The notes: generated from the letters alone by a model not told the origin. A stretch of DNA of 64,000 bases from Mycocentrospora acerina (GCA_022701365.1 JAKUHH010000108.1:557821-621820); one strand, 5' to 3'; shown: positions 47,742 to 58,044, numbered from the stretch's first letter. Made by a program: numbers and translations.

Positions 47742-48832
47742 CGCTTCCGTAGAGCCTACGCTGCGAGCGGGATTTTCAATACATCGATCAGTGGATTTGC
47801 CTTCGGCCTGCAGGACCAAGCCGTTGCAGAATTGCTGCATAATGCCCTTCCGCGCAGCTTCCGCTTTGGGGGAGCCGGGAGGACCCGCAGATTCTTCCAT
47901 CCAATGATTTCGCTTTGTACCAGAGTAGACTGAATATACTTTTCGATTGCCAAATGACCTTTAAGGATACCTTGCCAGGAGAATGTGCCGGTTTCAATAA
48001 GCCTTTGCCAAGCCAATTCAATCCAAATATGATTAACACCATCTTTTTCGACTTTACCCAATTCTGTTCGGGGTACTGGCTAGAATGAAGAACATTACAA
48101 CCTTTTGGCTACTGGGACGTAATCTGAAGTCCATGCCGCACAACACTTGTGGGGCATGATGAGAAAATGGAGGGATCAAAATCCGGAAGCTAAATTATGG
48201 TTGAACGGAATGGTGCAGTACTTTGACGGATAGTACCAGATCATCTATCTAACCGGGTGATTTAATTCTTTACCCGCACTCTACAGTCTTGCACACCAGC
48301 TGGCTGCCAATAAGAAGGTAGCACAACGTAGCGTGTCGGCATAGCCGTGTAGTACCACCGGCATGAGTACTCCAAACCTAGCTCACGCATCCCAAAATCC
48401 CAGGTTTTGGACAGAATCAATCTTCGCTTCGTGTGGGTCTCGAGTTTGCTAGGCGTTTGTTTAGTACAGGAAGCTATGCCGCTCTTTAGTGCTTCAAAAA
48501 GGTTGTTTTAATTGTCTTGTACTCTTATCGGGCTATATTCGCCTTACAAATAACGCAATAAAAGAATGTCACCTACCAACTCGGTCTGCGGGCGTTACCC
48601 TCACCACAGAGTATGGTCTGATTTGAACCGATAAAAAAGCACAAGCAGGTTGCTGTCTGGTGCTATATCATAACACTAAGTAATGTGTCAAGTTACCATA
48701 CTCTCCATGATATAGCTGCTAGCAACACTGCATGTTGGTCTTGCTGGTTCGATTCATGTAGTCCATTACTAAAACTTTCTTAGTATCTTCTTCCAGAAAA
48801 GATAGCCTACCACCCATTGCTCAACAATTACG

Positions 48833-49030
48833 ATGCACTTTCACAAATTCATCATCGCACTCGTGGTTGAGTCCACAATTACGGCAATGCCTGTCCCCCT
48901 CCACAACACGAACACTGAGCGGCTTCCCAACCACCCAGCACTGCTTCCTGGCTTGATTGTAAGGCGATCGTATCTCCAATTAAGTATAATTACAGAAATG
49001 AACGACATAAAAGTGATCGATTCTAGATGA
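48833..49030 (+). CDS. possible small secreted protein
   Basis: A 65-codon ORF whose first 20 residues (MHFHKFIIALVVESTITAMP) resemble a short signal peptide, followed by a polar segment with LPNHPALLPGLIVRRSY. The leader cctaccacccattgctcaacaattacg before the ATG is typical of expressed fungal genes. A GTAAGG donor-like site at 48959 with a downstream ttacag would make a 37-nt intron, but the join runs into a stop. No cysteine pairs and no family recognised, so it may be a chance ORF. Confidence 0.28.
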   Translation: MHFHKFIIALVVESTITAMPVPLHNTNTERLPNHPALLPGLIVRRSYLQLSIITEMNDIKVIDSR

Positions 49031-49680
49031 GGACTGTCGGTCACATAACAAACTTGAACGTCTCTTCTGAATCACTCAACGCATCTACGTGGTGTAAATG
49101 AGACAAGATTCAGGGAGGGATTATCTGGACGTTTTGAAAGAATTCAATTTTCAATTCTCTGTCATTTTTTTCGATTTCAATACTGTGGAGAAGTTGAAGC
49201 ATTGTGAGAAGGGAGGGCTTTGATCTTATTATTACAAATGATCAATCATCCTCTAATGAGACATACCTCTTGACATATCAGTCAAAGATCCCCATAAATC
49301 ATAATCTCTTGTTATTGCTGGCAGAATGGAAAATTGAGATTTCCAGGACAGGGTAAACCAAAGTCAGGAAGTGATTTACCAGGATTTGAGAGTTAAGTTC
49401 GCAGACTACAGATGTGTAATCCTTCGGTTCGAGACAATCTGTATACTCCAAGCCCTGCGCAAATATTCTCATTGACGTTATCATTATTACATTGAGTATT
49501 CATGAACCCCTGCTTTGTTTACGTCGTATCCCCTGTCCGCATGTGAGTTCATCCACATTACTGCTACAGTCATTGCAAACTACACACAATCGTCGCGCTC
49601 ACAGCTACCACTCCCGACACGAAAGCAACCTTAAACCACTAATATCCTTCTTTAGTCCGCACTATCACTTTGTCATCTAG

Positions 49681-50934
49681 TCAGACTGTATTCGGCTGCG
49701 CAGTATACGGAACCATCTGATCAAACAAGCCAAAACATCTGCTCACCGCGGTCCAATCCCGCAGAAGTTCCACTCTCAACACACCCTCGACGAAGCATGC
49801 CATAGCATGGAAGGCCCATGGACCCAGACTCCCCAACCCCTTTGCATTGTCCAAATTCGGCATTCCGCCTTCCTTGCGCGCCCAGTCCACAATCCAGGGA
49901 AGATCGGAATAGTCAAAGATGTCTGAGTCTTGGAGATGGTACTCTGTCGCTCGACCGGTGAGATGCAACCATGTCTCAGGCCAGTGGAGGTCGTTGTTGC
50001 GAGTGAAGTTTTTGCGATCAAAGAAGTATATTTGCGCATTGCTGGGGTGTTGGAGGAGAGGTGCGCTGCCGGAGAGGTTTATGGAGAAGAGGACGCGGGG
50101 GTCGAGAATGTTGAGGGTTGTTGCTACGGTACCGCCTAGACCGTGGCCGACAATGGCGTAGGATGAAGTATTGAGCGGAGACGTGAATTTGAGAGTTGAG
50201 AAGACACGGGAAAGAAGAGCGAGAGAGGTGAGTTGATTGAGGACAAAGTCTATGTCTTGAATTCTTCGATCGAGTACTTGATTAGTAGTGGAGTTCCAGG
50301 ACTGAATCTGTTCAAATGGATCCATCGTAGCAGTTTTTATGCCATTCTTGATGCAGATCGTCGACATATGGTTAGATGAGGTGCGCGTGATGACGGAAGA
50401 GTCTTCAGGATGGTCGATGAGGATTACAGCTACACCGTTGGCACTCATGACCTGCGCTAGGGTACTGTAGAGAAACCTGCTCGTAGCAACTTGAGGTTCA
50501 AAGAATACAATAGGAAATCCGGAGGCGCTGATACTTTTTGGTGCTGCTTTGCAGCATGTCAAATACGCCATCTTCTCAAAGACACCAATTTTGCTATCAT
50601 TGAAGAACTGTGCGTTCGAAACGCGTGCAGTGTCGGCTGGCATATATGAACTCTCGCACTCATTTACGCACACATTCTTTTGGACAGGTATAAACAGGCT
50701 GACCATAAGAATCCGGTTCTCGGCTGTGGCATGGATGCCTTCGTGTGCGACACTAATGAGAGGAAAGTGAGTAACGGCCACCTTGTAATCGTGAGTCAAA
50801 GGATTGGGTGCTGAAATTATGATGCTGGCGGAGTTGCCCGGAAAGAGTAGTCCCAAAGCAAGGCCAATGGCGAGGATAGTAGTTAAGAGTGCCATGACGG
50901 TAGTGATGAGAAGGAGGTGTGTATTCTTCAACAT
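49681..50934 (-). CDS. PAF-acetylhydrolase-like alpha/beta-hydrolase, membrane-anchored, nucleophile Ser replaced
   Basis: Single-exon gene of 417 aa. Residues 7-31 form a hydrophobic N-terminal anchor or uncleaved signal (LLLITTVMALLTTILAIGLA). The body follows the fungal platelet-activating-factor acetylhydrolase layout: GFPIVFFEPQVATSRFLYST, ANGVAVILIDHPEDSS, RIQDIDFVLNQLTSL, then the nucleophile elbow region YAIVGHGLGGTVATTL and FSINLSGSAPLL. In active members the elbow reads G-H-S-x-G-G; here residue 265 is Gly (codon at 50142-50140). Without the serine the usual ester hydrolysis should not occur, so this is either a pseudoenzyme or the fold is used for binding. The frame is otherwise intact over its whole length, arguing against a simple pseudogene. 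Family assignment is by overall pattern and is less certain than for the neighbours. Confidence 0.8.
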   Translation of the reverse strand: MLKNTHLLLITTVMALLTTILAIGLALGLLFPGNSASIIISAPNPLTHDYKVAVTHFPLISVAHEGIHATAENRILMVSLFIPVQKNVCVNECESSYMPADTARVSNAQFFNDSKIGVFEKMAYLTCCKAAPKSISASGFPIVFFEPQVATSRFLYSTLAQVMSANGVAVILIDHPEDSSVITRTSSNHMSTICIKNGIKTATMDPFEQIQSWNSTTNQVLDRRIQDIDFVLNQLTSLALLSRVFSTLKFTSPLNTSSYAIVGHGLGGTVATTLNILDPRVLFSINLSGSAPLLQHPSNAQIYFFDRKNFTRNNDLHWPETWLHLTGRATEYHLQDSDIFDYSDLPWIVDWARKEGGMPNLDNAKGLGSLGPWAFHAMACFVEGVLRVELLRDWTAVSRCFGLFDQMVPYTAQPNTV

Positions 50935-52734
50935 GTGGTTGCAGAAGCCCGGTTAAGTTTTTGGCGTGGTTGTAGGGTGAGTATACGACCAAAATCATGC
51001 GAGTGAAAACTTCAACGTCGGCGAGAATGCTTATAGTTTAAAGAAATTGCAACGCGTTAGTAACTCAGAGTGAAAGTATCCAACAGTGGGGAATCAGACG
51101 AGTAACTATATGCAGACTAGCCTAAAAAACAATCTTGTATTGTTATTTTATATTGTAACCTAACATAAAGTAATTTTGAATTGTCTGCTAAATCTCTTTG
51201 TATTGTCCTTTCTCTAAGTTTACAAATATTACAGTTGTTGTAGTTCATGAAGTTGTTGCTGTCTTTACAGTTGTTGTAGTCGTCACAGTTGTTACAATCA
51301 TTGCAGTCACTGCAGTTGTTGCAGTTGTTATATTTACTATAGTTTTATTAGTATCGTTTTCTACACAGCATTTTATTGCACATGCTAGACCTAATGTAGA
51401 AGTATATCTGAACTATAAGCTGCCATCATACTGTCTTAAGGCAGTCTGGATCACAAGGTAGTTACCCGAACACCATATCATTGTGACTAGACTAGCCATT
51501 TCTAGGATTTGACAGAGAGAGAATGGTTCGATCTACAGAAGGAAAGAAAGTGATTCAGAGCAGAGGCATTGTGTGATTTACGCCTTCGATTTGGAATGCG
51601 CTTCATTATGTGGAGAAAGGTGTTTCTGACAAGCAACGACTTCAAAGTCTTGTTTACTAAATAAATCAATTAATTGCAATTGAATTAAATCTAGATACTT
51701 GGATAAGATCGGACCGAAAGTTGTGGGGATGCAGTTGAGGCTGAGTCCAGTAGCGAGGCGTGATTGATGAGGTAGTGCCAGGTAACCAATTTGGTGTGAA
51801 TCTCTTTCTCGGCCCCCTGATAAACTTCTTCTCGACATGCTGCTTCTCTTCAGGTCCGGATATGATACTTAAAGAAGCTGTTCGAAACGATAAGACGATC
51901 TTCTCTGACTTCTATTTGCTTTTGGTCAATGCAGCAGAAACGATGTGAGGAGATGGGATGTACAAGGGAAATGAGACGCGTCAAGCTTGGAAATACTTGA
52001 ACAGGAAAGGGGAAACGGGTCAAAGATTCAATCAATATTTGCGCCCGCGAAGACAAGATAATACCAGCCTCTTTTGAAACCCGTATCTAAATGCGGGGTG
52101 GAGTTATCAATATTGTTCGTGCTGCTCAGAGTCAAAGGTAAGGCCTCCTCTTTCTGCCACCTCACAATCTAGCGCGCGGCTGCAGGTTTCAGAAGTTTGG
52201 CTGCGCAATAGCTATGAGCTTCGCAAATGCATGTATTGCTCAAAATAGATAATTTTCGGAGATGGTGAAGTGAAGTTGCAACTCCCTAGACACACATCAT
52301 GAATCCATTGATCGCCATCATTTCCGTGTCACGAATCTGCCTTACCGATGGCCGCATTACCGATATGCGCATTAGCGCTAACAGAGAGCCGCCCTACCGA
52401 CTGTGCCTCCACTTCACCTTCCACAACACATACGTGCGTGAAGCTATGAACCGTGCTATCCCGAATTAGCCGGCGTTGTTCCACGGCCGCTGCTGTCGTT
52501 GCTATGCGGCTGTGCAGCTGCCTTGCTTTATCTGTAACGGGCTCCCCGGTGCTAACCAGAAACCTTGATATTACAGCACAACTTTTTGCGGCAGCATTCT
52601 GAATTGTTCCATATTTACTGTTTAAAAAGTGACTTTCAACGACGCTAGCCCAGTTTCTCACACTGTCATTTGAAACCGTTGGACAAATATCAAGAGAGTG
52701 CAAGACGCGATTCGAGGTCGCAAAATAGGACATC
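50935..52734. other. divergent AT-rich intergenic region
   Basis: About 1.8 kb between the divergent PAF-acetylhydrolase-like gene (minus) and the tail-anchored protein gene (plus). It contains a degenerate gttgtt/gca-type minisatellite (51230-51350, listed separately). An ORF at 51578-51838 (minus) and one at 52329-52748 (minus, overlapping the next gene antisense) have no family resemblance. No other gene seen. Confidence 0.5.
51230..51350. repeat. degenerate minisatellite (GTTGTT/ACAGTTGTTG-type)
   Basis: Imperfect tandem units built on acagttgttgtag, cacagttgttacaatc and tgcagttgttgcag run for about 120 bases. The unit length drifts between 9 and 15 nt, as in an old, diverged tandem array. 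In one frame it encodes a meaningless valine-rich string, which I regard as a by-product and not a gene. Confidence 0.6.
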
Positions 52735-53305
52735 ATGGAGGTATGCAAATGATCGTATACACCCGTATCATCAGTAACTCAGAATGCCACCGTAGAACAC
52801 CACACAATACCCTTACTGCGATACACCAACATCACCATCCACCACCAAGCCACCTACAGTGCCATACAACCACTACCATCCTGCACAACCATATCGCGAC
52901 GACCCAACACAGCCTTACCGCGACAACCCCACATCCCAGCCACCAACGCCTTATCATGACTTGCCCCCTCTAGTCTCCAGCCCAACAGAACTACAACCAC
53001 ACGCCTGCGACCCTTCCCTCCCTCCACAGTACACCGACGACGACGTCCCCCTCGCGCTTCTTTTCCACCATCTTGAAGCTCCACCCTCCTACGCCGTCGC
53101 AATCCGCTCTTCACATCGTGACGTGTTGATTCAGTACATACCGAGTCGACACGCAGATGCAGATGAGGAGACGGGAGAAGAAGAGAGACCCGATGATGTA
53201 AGGTTTGGTGTAGAGAGGCTTTTTGCCGCATTTATTGTTGTAGCGTTATTGTCGGTAGTCGTAGTAGCGTTAGTTTGGTTGGTGGTGGGAAGTGGGATGT
53301 TGTAA
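52735..53305 (+). CDS. proline-rich tail-anchored membrane protein with PPxY motifs
   Basis: Unrecognised small protein. The open frame lacks an upstream ATG unless a 55-nt intron is removed: exon 1 is ATG GAG (52735-52740), intron 52741-52795 runs gtatgc to cgtag, exon 2 is 52796-53305, giving 171 aa. Residues 3-85 are Pro/Tyr/Asp-rich with a tandem QPYRDDPT/QPYRDNPT. Two PPxY motifs, PPQY (78-81) and PPSY (98-101), are the classic ligands of WW domains in Rsp5/Nedd4 ligases. A charged stretch (DADEETGEEERPDD) precedes a single C-terminal hydrophobic helix at about 145-166 (FAAFIVVALLSVVVVALVWL), with five residues after it, which is a tail-anchor topology. An Rsp5-adaptor role is inference from motifs only. 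Confidence 0.7.
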
Positions 53306-53733
53306 GGTGAGGATATAGGCCGAGAGGAATTGGACTACTAAGGGTTGGGATCGGGATTGGGATTCAATATGATACCTGGGGCTTAACTATTCGTTTGGCT
53401 TTTGAAGTTGGCATATGTACATGCATATATACATGTAGGAATACAGTTATTTTGTATACCGTAGATGTAGATACATCGACGACAACTTGGTTTCTTCTCC
53501 ACGGGTTGTTGCGGGTAAGATTGTAAGATCGTGAGTGTTACAGCCCAGAACACTGTATCTCATTCGATGGCTTTATGTGGCTAGCAATCTGTTTCATTTC
53601 CCATGATTGCACGTATTTATCTTCCGTTGTAGTATTCATTGAGTCTCCGAAACGAGTCACTATATTGGCTTAATTCAAATACCGTATTTATCCCATCATC
53701 CCCCTACCCAACATTGCAAACATCCAACCCCAC
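53306..53733. other. convergent 3' intergenic region
   Basis: The tail-anchored protein gene (plus) and the OGFr-domain gene (minus) converge here. The sequence around 53410-53470 contains TATA/ATGTA repeats of a kind common in fungal 3' UTRs (atatgtacatgcatatatacatg). No gene seen. Confidence 0.5.
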
Positions 53734-54651
53734 TCATTCATCCCTCTCCGCCCCATGCTCTCTCTTCCTCTTCCCCTCCTGCTCTCCCTGACTCTCTTCC
53801 CATTCTCTCAGCCACTCAATCTCCTCGTCATCTGGTGCCATATACAACGGTCGCGTGACTGCCCTTTCCCAATACATCATTGAGCGGTCACTGATGCTGA
53901 TCGCGGGGTCCTCATACACGCTTTTTAGTGCTACAAAAAAAGTATCGCATTCTCGCTGCAGACCGAGGACACGCAGACACCGCAGGATGCGCGTGATACG
54001 AAGGTGATTATGGTCGAAGCGGCGTGCCCAGGAGTAAGAGGCGCGGCGAAAGTGTGGGGCGCGAATGACGTTATAAGTCAGAAGAGGAGAGTAGTGAGTT
54101 TGGAGGGAGTACATTATAGATTCTGTGGCTTTGGAGATTGGATTTGAGTTTTCGGTGGTAGTGGTGGTAGGCTCCTTGGGAGGTGGATTGGTGGAGACAG
54201 GTTCCAGTGCTGAGGGATTATCTTTGCTGTCTTCGTCCTTGTCTTGCTTCTCAAACATATCGTTCTGCTGTTGCTCCTCAGAATCATTTATCCCTGGCAG
54301 ATTAGATACCTTGAATCCGTAGAAATCTAGCATGCGCTCGAAGCTCCTCTTTAGTCTATTTCTCAACTCGGTTCTTGCACGAAACGCCTGCATGACTTCA
54401 AGATCAATGACTGGTGCTGCGAAATTGAACGGAGAACCTTCAGGAAGCGGAAAGAGCATCTGAATATAGTTGTGGCAGGCTTCTAGCTCGTTATTGCTCC
54501 ATGAGAGTATTTGCTCCTGGGTACGGCCGCGTGTGTCTTCGGCCTGGACGTCTGGATCGTAGAAGCGGATAATCAGTGGAATTCTTGGCGCCTGCCTGGA
54601 AGACTTGAAAGGGTTGGAGCCTGGGAGCTTGAAGCGCTTGCTAGACGACAT
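53734..54651 (-). CDS. opioid growth factor receptor (OGFr) conserved-domain protein
   Basis: Single exon, 305 aa. Residues about 25-125 match the OGFr N-terminal domain: LIIRFYDPDVQAEDTRGRT, ILSWSNNELEACHNYIQMLF, PLPEGSPFNFAAPVID. A low-complexity acidic/Thr-rich insert (about 130-175, EEQQQNDMFEKQDKDEDSK, PTTTTTENSN) separates it from a C-terminal half with RASYSWARRFDHNHLRITRI, LRVLGLQRECDTFF and a basic/acidic tail (KRKREHGAERDE). In animals the domain belongs to a nuclear-envelope receptor for met-enkephalin; fungi lack that pathway, so the biochemical role here is unknown. The KRKR tail could be a nuclear signal. The gene diverges from the amylase gene. Confidence 0.86.
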   Translation of the reverse strand: MSSSKRFKLPGSNPFKSSRQAPRIPLIIRFYDPDVQAEDTRGRTQEQILSWSNNELEACHNYIQMLFPLPEGSPFNFAAPVIDLEVMQAFRARTELRNRLKRSFERMLDFYGFKVSNLPGINDSEEQQQNDMFEKQDKDEDSKDNPSALEPVSTNPPPKEPTTTTTENSNPISKATESIMYSLQTHYSPLLTYNVIRAPHFRRASYSWARRFDHNHLRITRILRCLRVLGLQRECDTFFVALKSVYEDPAISISDRSMMYWERAVTRPLYMAPDDEEIEWLREWEESQGEQEGKRKREHGAERDE

Positions 54652-55583
54652 ATTTGTTAAGCAGAGAGTTGAAGGCGAGGAGGGGAATGCTTGTTGAGTG
54701 CGGAGGCTTGATCGATTGCACTTTTATGTTGAAGAGATATCGGTAAAGGCTGTGTGGATATTTTCTCACCCTTATCAATTCATGAATTAGTTAGACAAGT
54801 AAGCTTGAATGCAGTCTTCTGGAGATTTACCTTTCGGGCTCGACGATTGGGAGCTTGCGGCTAACCAACGGACGATGTTATTCAACCTGGTTGCGACAGA
54901 TTGTACACCTCTATGTTGTGTGCAGTCCCAAGAACGATGAACGAAGGTATTACTTGTTTAATACAGAATCCAAATCTAGGGCTACTGTTTTGATGCTTCG
55001 ATCGAGTATGTGTGGAGCCTCACATCATGGGTAAGTGAGGTTGTAGAAGAAGGCGGTTGATTGCTTTGACCTAATCCAAATGAAGCTAGCCAAAACCACT
55101 GTTCGTTCCCCGCCTACTTCTCTTTCCCTCGCATTGCAAACAACACAACCCGACCGACTCTCCTGCTACATTAGGGAAGACAAAATGGCTACCGGTGCCC
55201 TCCCCCATTTCTACTTGGCGAACACGAATCGATCGTTGCGGCTCTGTCCGCAGGGGTGCAGCAGCGCTACAAGTGAACATGACGTCAACGGCGCATTTTG
55301 TTGAATACTAACTCGACCCACATCTAGAACAGCACTTGTCCCATACCAAGCGTGCTAACTACCGCTTTCTACCGGTACACTGTTTGACTACAGGGAAGCC
55401 GGTGAATAAACCTGCTGAGCTATGGTTTTGGCCTGCGCTACGGAATGACATATATATATTGGACATGGCCAATCGAAAATTCTACCCACGTTTTCTCCTC
55501 AGATCCATTTGTACCCCTTTGCTTTGTGAATATCTTTTTTGTGGGGTAAATCCTGATTAGTTGAGTATAAACAGCCCCTCACT
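54652..55583. other. divergent intergenic region (OGFr protein / amylase)
   Basis: About 930 bases hold both promoters. A TATA-like atatatatatt lies at about 55449-55459 upstream of the amylase start. ORFs at 55080-55304 and 55336-55560 have no protein character. Confidence 0.5.
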
Positions 55584-57172
55584 ATGGGTTCCGAAGGTAC
55601 TTGCACTCTATGATTCGCTGCCATTCACTGCCACGCAATCTAACACAGTAATCAGACCAAACTCCAACACCGGAGAACACTACTCTGTTCCAAGCTTTCG
55701 AGTGGAATGTTCCTGCCGACAAGAAGCACTGGAAACGTCTTACCGCGCAGGTCCCGAAGCTAAAAGCAATCGGTATCGACAACATCTGGCTTCCTCCAGG
55801 CTGCAAAGCCGCCTCTCCTGAGGGCAATGGCTACGATATCTACGATCTGTACGATCTTGGTGAATTCGACCAAAAGGGCCAGAAATCTACCAAGTGGGGC
55901 CCCAAGGAAGATCTCGATGAGCTCGCAAAGGTCGCAAAAGACAACGGAGTCGGTCTATACTGGGATGCGGTTCTCAACCACAAAGCAGGCGCCGACAGAA
56001 CAGAAAAGTGCCGTGTCGTAGAAGTCGATTCCGAGGACAGGACAAAAGATGCTTCGGAGCCGTACGAGATCGAAGGCTGGCTAGGTTTTGACTTTCCCGG
56101 CCGAGGTGACAAATACTCTGCCCAGAAATACCACTGGGAGCACTTTGGCGGAACAGACTTCAACCAAGCGAACGAGCGCAAGGCAATCTACAAGATTCTT
56201 GGCGACAACAAGGGCTGGAGTGAATCTGTCGCCAACGAACAAGGAAACGCAGACTACATGATGTTCGCAGATGTCGACTACTCACACCCGGAAGTGCAAG
56301 CAGACGTTAAGAACTGGGGGCTATGGATAACCAAGAAGCTTGGGCTCAAGGGCTTCCGTCTCGATGCAGTACAGCACTTCTCTGAACGCTTTACCAACGA
56401 GTGGGTCGACCAGCTCCGCAATGAATGTGGCAGAGATATCTTCTGCGTTGGCGAATACTGGTCGGGTGACGTCTCAGCCATGAACACCTGGCTTGAATCC
56501 TTTGAGCGCAAGTTCTCCCTCTTTGACTCCCCTCTTGTAAACAACTTCTCCACCATTTCCAAAACCGAGAGCGCCGACCTGCGCAAAGTTTTCGACAACA
56601 CACTCGTCCAGTCTAACCCCGTCAACGCCGTAACTGTCGTCGCAAACCACGATACCCAGCCCGGTCAGGTCATGGAGACCCCCATCGAGGGCTTCTTCAA
56701 GCCGCTTGCTTACGCGCTTATCCTTCTGCGCAAGGAGGGTTACCCCTGTCCCTTCTACGGCGACCTTTACGGTCTCCTCGAGCCCCATGAAACCCCGCCG
56801 TCGTGCGGTGGCCAGCTCGCGGACCTGATTCTTGCGAGGAAGCTATACGCATATGGAGCACAGGAGGATTACTGGGATGATGCGAATTGCATTGGGTTTG
56901 TACGTCGCGGAACTTGGGATAAGAAGGCTGGGTTGGCGTGTGTCATGAGCAATACTGGGCCTGGCGAAATTCGCATGGCGGTTGGCGAGATGCACGCAGG
57001 AGAAAAGTGGACGGATGTGTTAGGATGGGAGAAGGGTGAAGTAGAGATTGATAATGAGGGTTATGGCTTGTTCAAGTGCCCGGGGACAAGTGTGTCAGTG
57101 TGGGTCAGGAGCGACGCCGAAGAGAGGGAGAAGTTTCCTACAAAGTTTGATGCGGATATTTACAAGAATTAG
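55584..57172 (+). CDS. intracellular-type alpha-amylase, GH13 (subfamily 5-like)
   Basis: Endo-acting 1,4-alpha-glucan hydrolase. Two exons (55584-55596, 55656-57172) give 509 aa; the tiny 13-nt first exon encodes MGSE plus one base, and the acceptor at 55653-55655 restores DQTPTPENTTLFQAFEWNVP. There is no signal peptide, as in the fungal intracellular GH13_5 enzymes linked to wall alpha-glucan metabolism or glycogen/starch use. Conserved regions are GIDNIWLPPG, DAVLNHKAGAD (region I), GFRLDAVQHF with nucleophile Asp241 (region II), FCVGEYW with acid/base Glu271 (region III) and VVANHDTQPGQ with Asp337 (region IV). YPCPFYGDLYG is another landmark of this subfamily. A C-terminal beta-domain follows. 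Confidence 0.95.
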
Positions 57173-57692
57173 AAGGATTTCTTTAGCGAATATTTGGGTA
57201 GACGTTTGTAGATGTTTCGCGGTACAGGATGTTAGATGTTAGATTTGGAAAGACGCTAAGATATTAGGCTATTGGGACAGAATTTTAATTGATCCATACT
57301 ACAAACGCTTCAGTTGACATTTAAAAGCTCTGATTTCTAGGAGCTATTTTCCGCATTAATTACAAGAGTTTTATTCAAATCGCAACCTGTAAAATGAGCA
57401 CAAATTAATGGAGCCCATAGCTAAACAAACGCAGGCCGCCACCTCAGCGTACTTTGGTGTGGCCTTTTCTATTCGTCAGAAGTACTAGATAAACACCTAA
57501 TCAGCCAATCAAGAGCATTCACTAAGCTGTCCGCGTTGTAGTGGTGAAATGGGAGAACATCTGAGTGTCATCATAGTATAGCTCATGGCACGCTGAGAGA
57601 TGAGGTTTATTAGCCGGCTTAAGGATTGTAAGGTTTGTAGACTACACGCTTCATAACACCTAAAACATTGAGGTACTTTTTGCTTGAAGGTC

Positions 57693-57757
57693 AGATAATA
57701 CACGCCAATGAACATTTGCAACGCAAATAGAATTTTTGCGTGAGATTTAAGAATACA
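57693..57757 (+). repeat. diverged direct repeat, copy A
   Basis: The segment beginning agataatacacgccaatgaa and ending ttaagaatacatga aligns along its length with copy B at 57976-58044. By eye roughly 70 percent of positions agree, with a few one-base gaps, and many differences are C/T or G/A transitions. Its source element is not recognised. Confidence 0.55.
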
Positions 57758-57975
57758 TGATTTGTGATACTGGGGAAACCAAAAAAAAACTTCTTTTGCA
57801 CATGGTCGGAAAATAGTATCATATTGTCAAAAAATGAAATGCTGGTCAGCATCTCATGCATGACTAGTAAACATAAGCTATTTAAACAGTCAGTACATTG
57901 AGATTTATCTCGTGTGAGGTATGAACAGCAAATTTCCCTTTTTTGGTCTCAGTTAAAGATTCCTGCATTAAGCCG

Positions 57976-58044
57976 GAGAATACACGCCATGAATCTATTA
58001 CAGTACAAAGGAATTATTCGCGCAAGGTTGAAGAATACGTATTC
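57976..58044 (+). repeat. diverged direct repeat, copy B
   Basis: Begins gagaatacacgccatgaat and ends ttgaagaatacgtattct. Same order of shared blocks as copy A (aatacacgcc, atgaa, caaa, gaatt, gcg, aagaatac), about 285 bases downstream in direct orientation. Confidence 0.55.

Larger units (their letters stand above)
44859..49680. other. 4.8 kb gene-poor, AT-rich spacer
   Basis: Between the laccase and the PAF-acetylhydrolase-like gene, both on the minus strand. The first kilobase should hold the laccase promoter. Most of it has no convincing gene. Two weak candidates, an ankyrin-like fragment (47439-47700) and a small signal-peptide ORF (48833-49030), are listed separately. A short minus-strand frame at 47756-48061 has protein-like stretches (HIWIELAWQRLIETGTFSW) but no family. 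Confidence 0.5.

Noticed and set aside
52329..52748. 139-codon minus-strand ORF
   Set aside because: No recognisable domain, and it overlaps the first exon of the plus-strand tail-anchored protein gene whose splice model works well.
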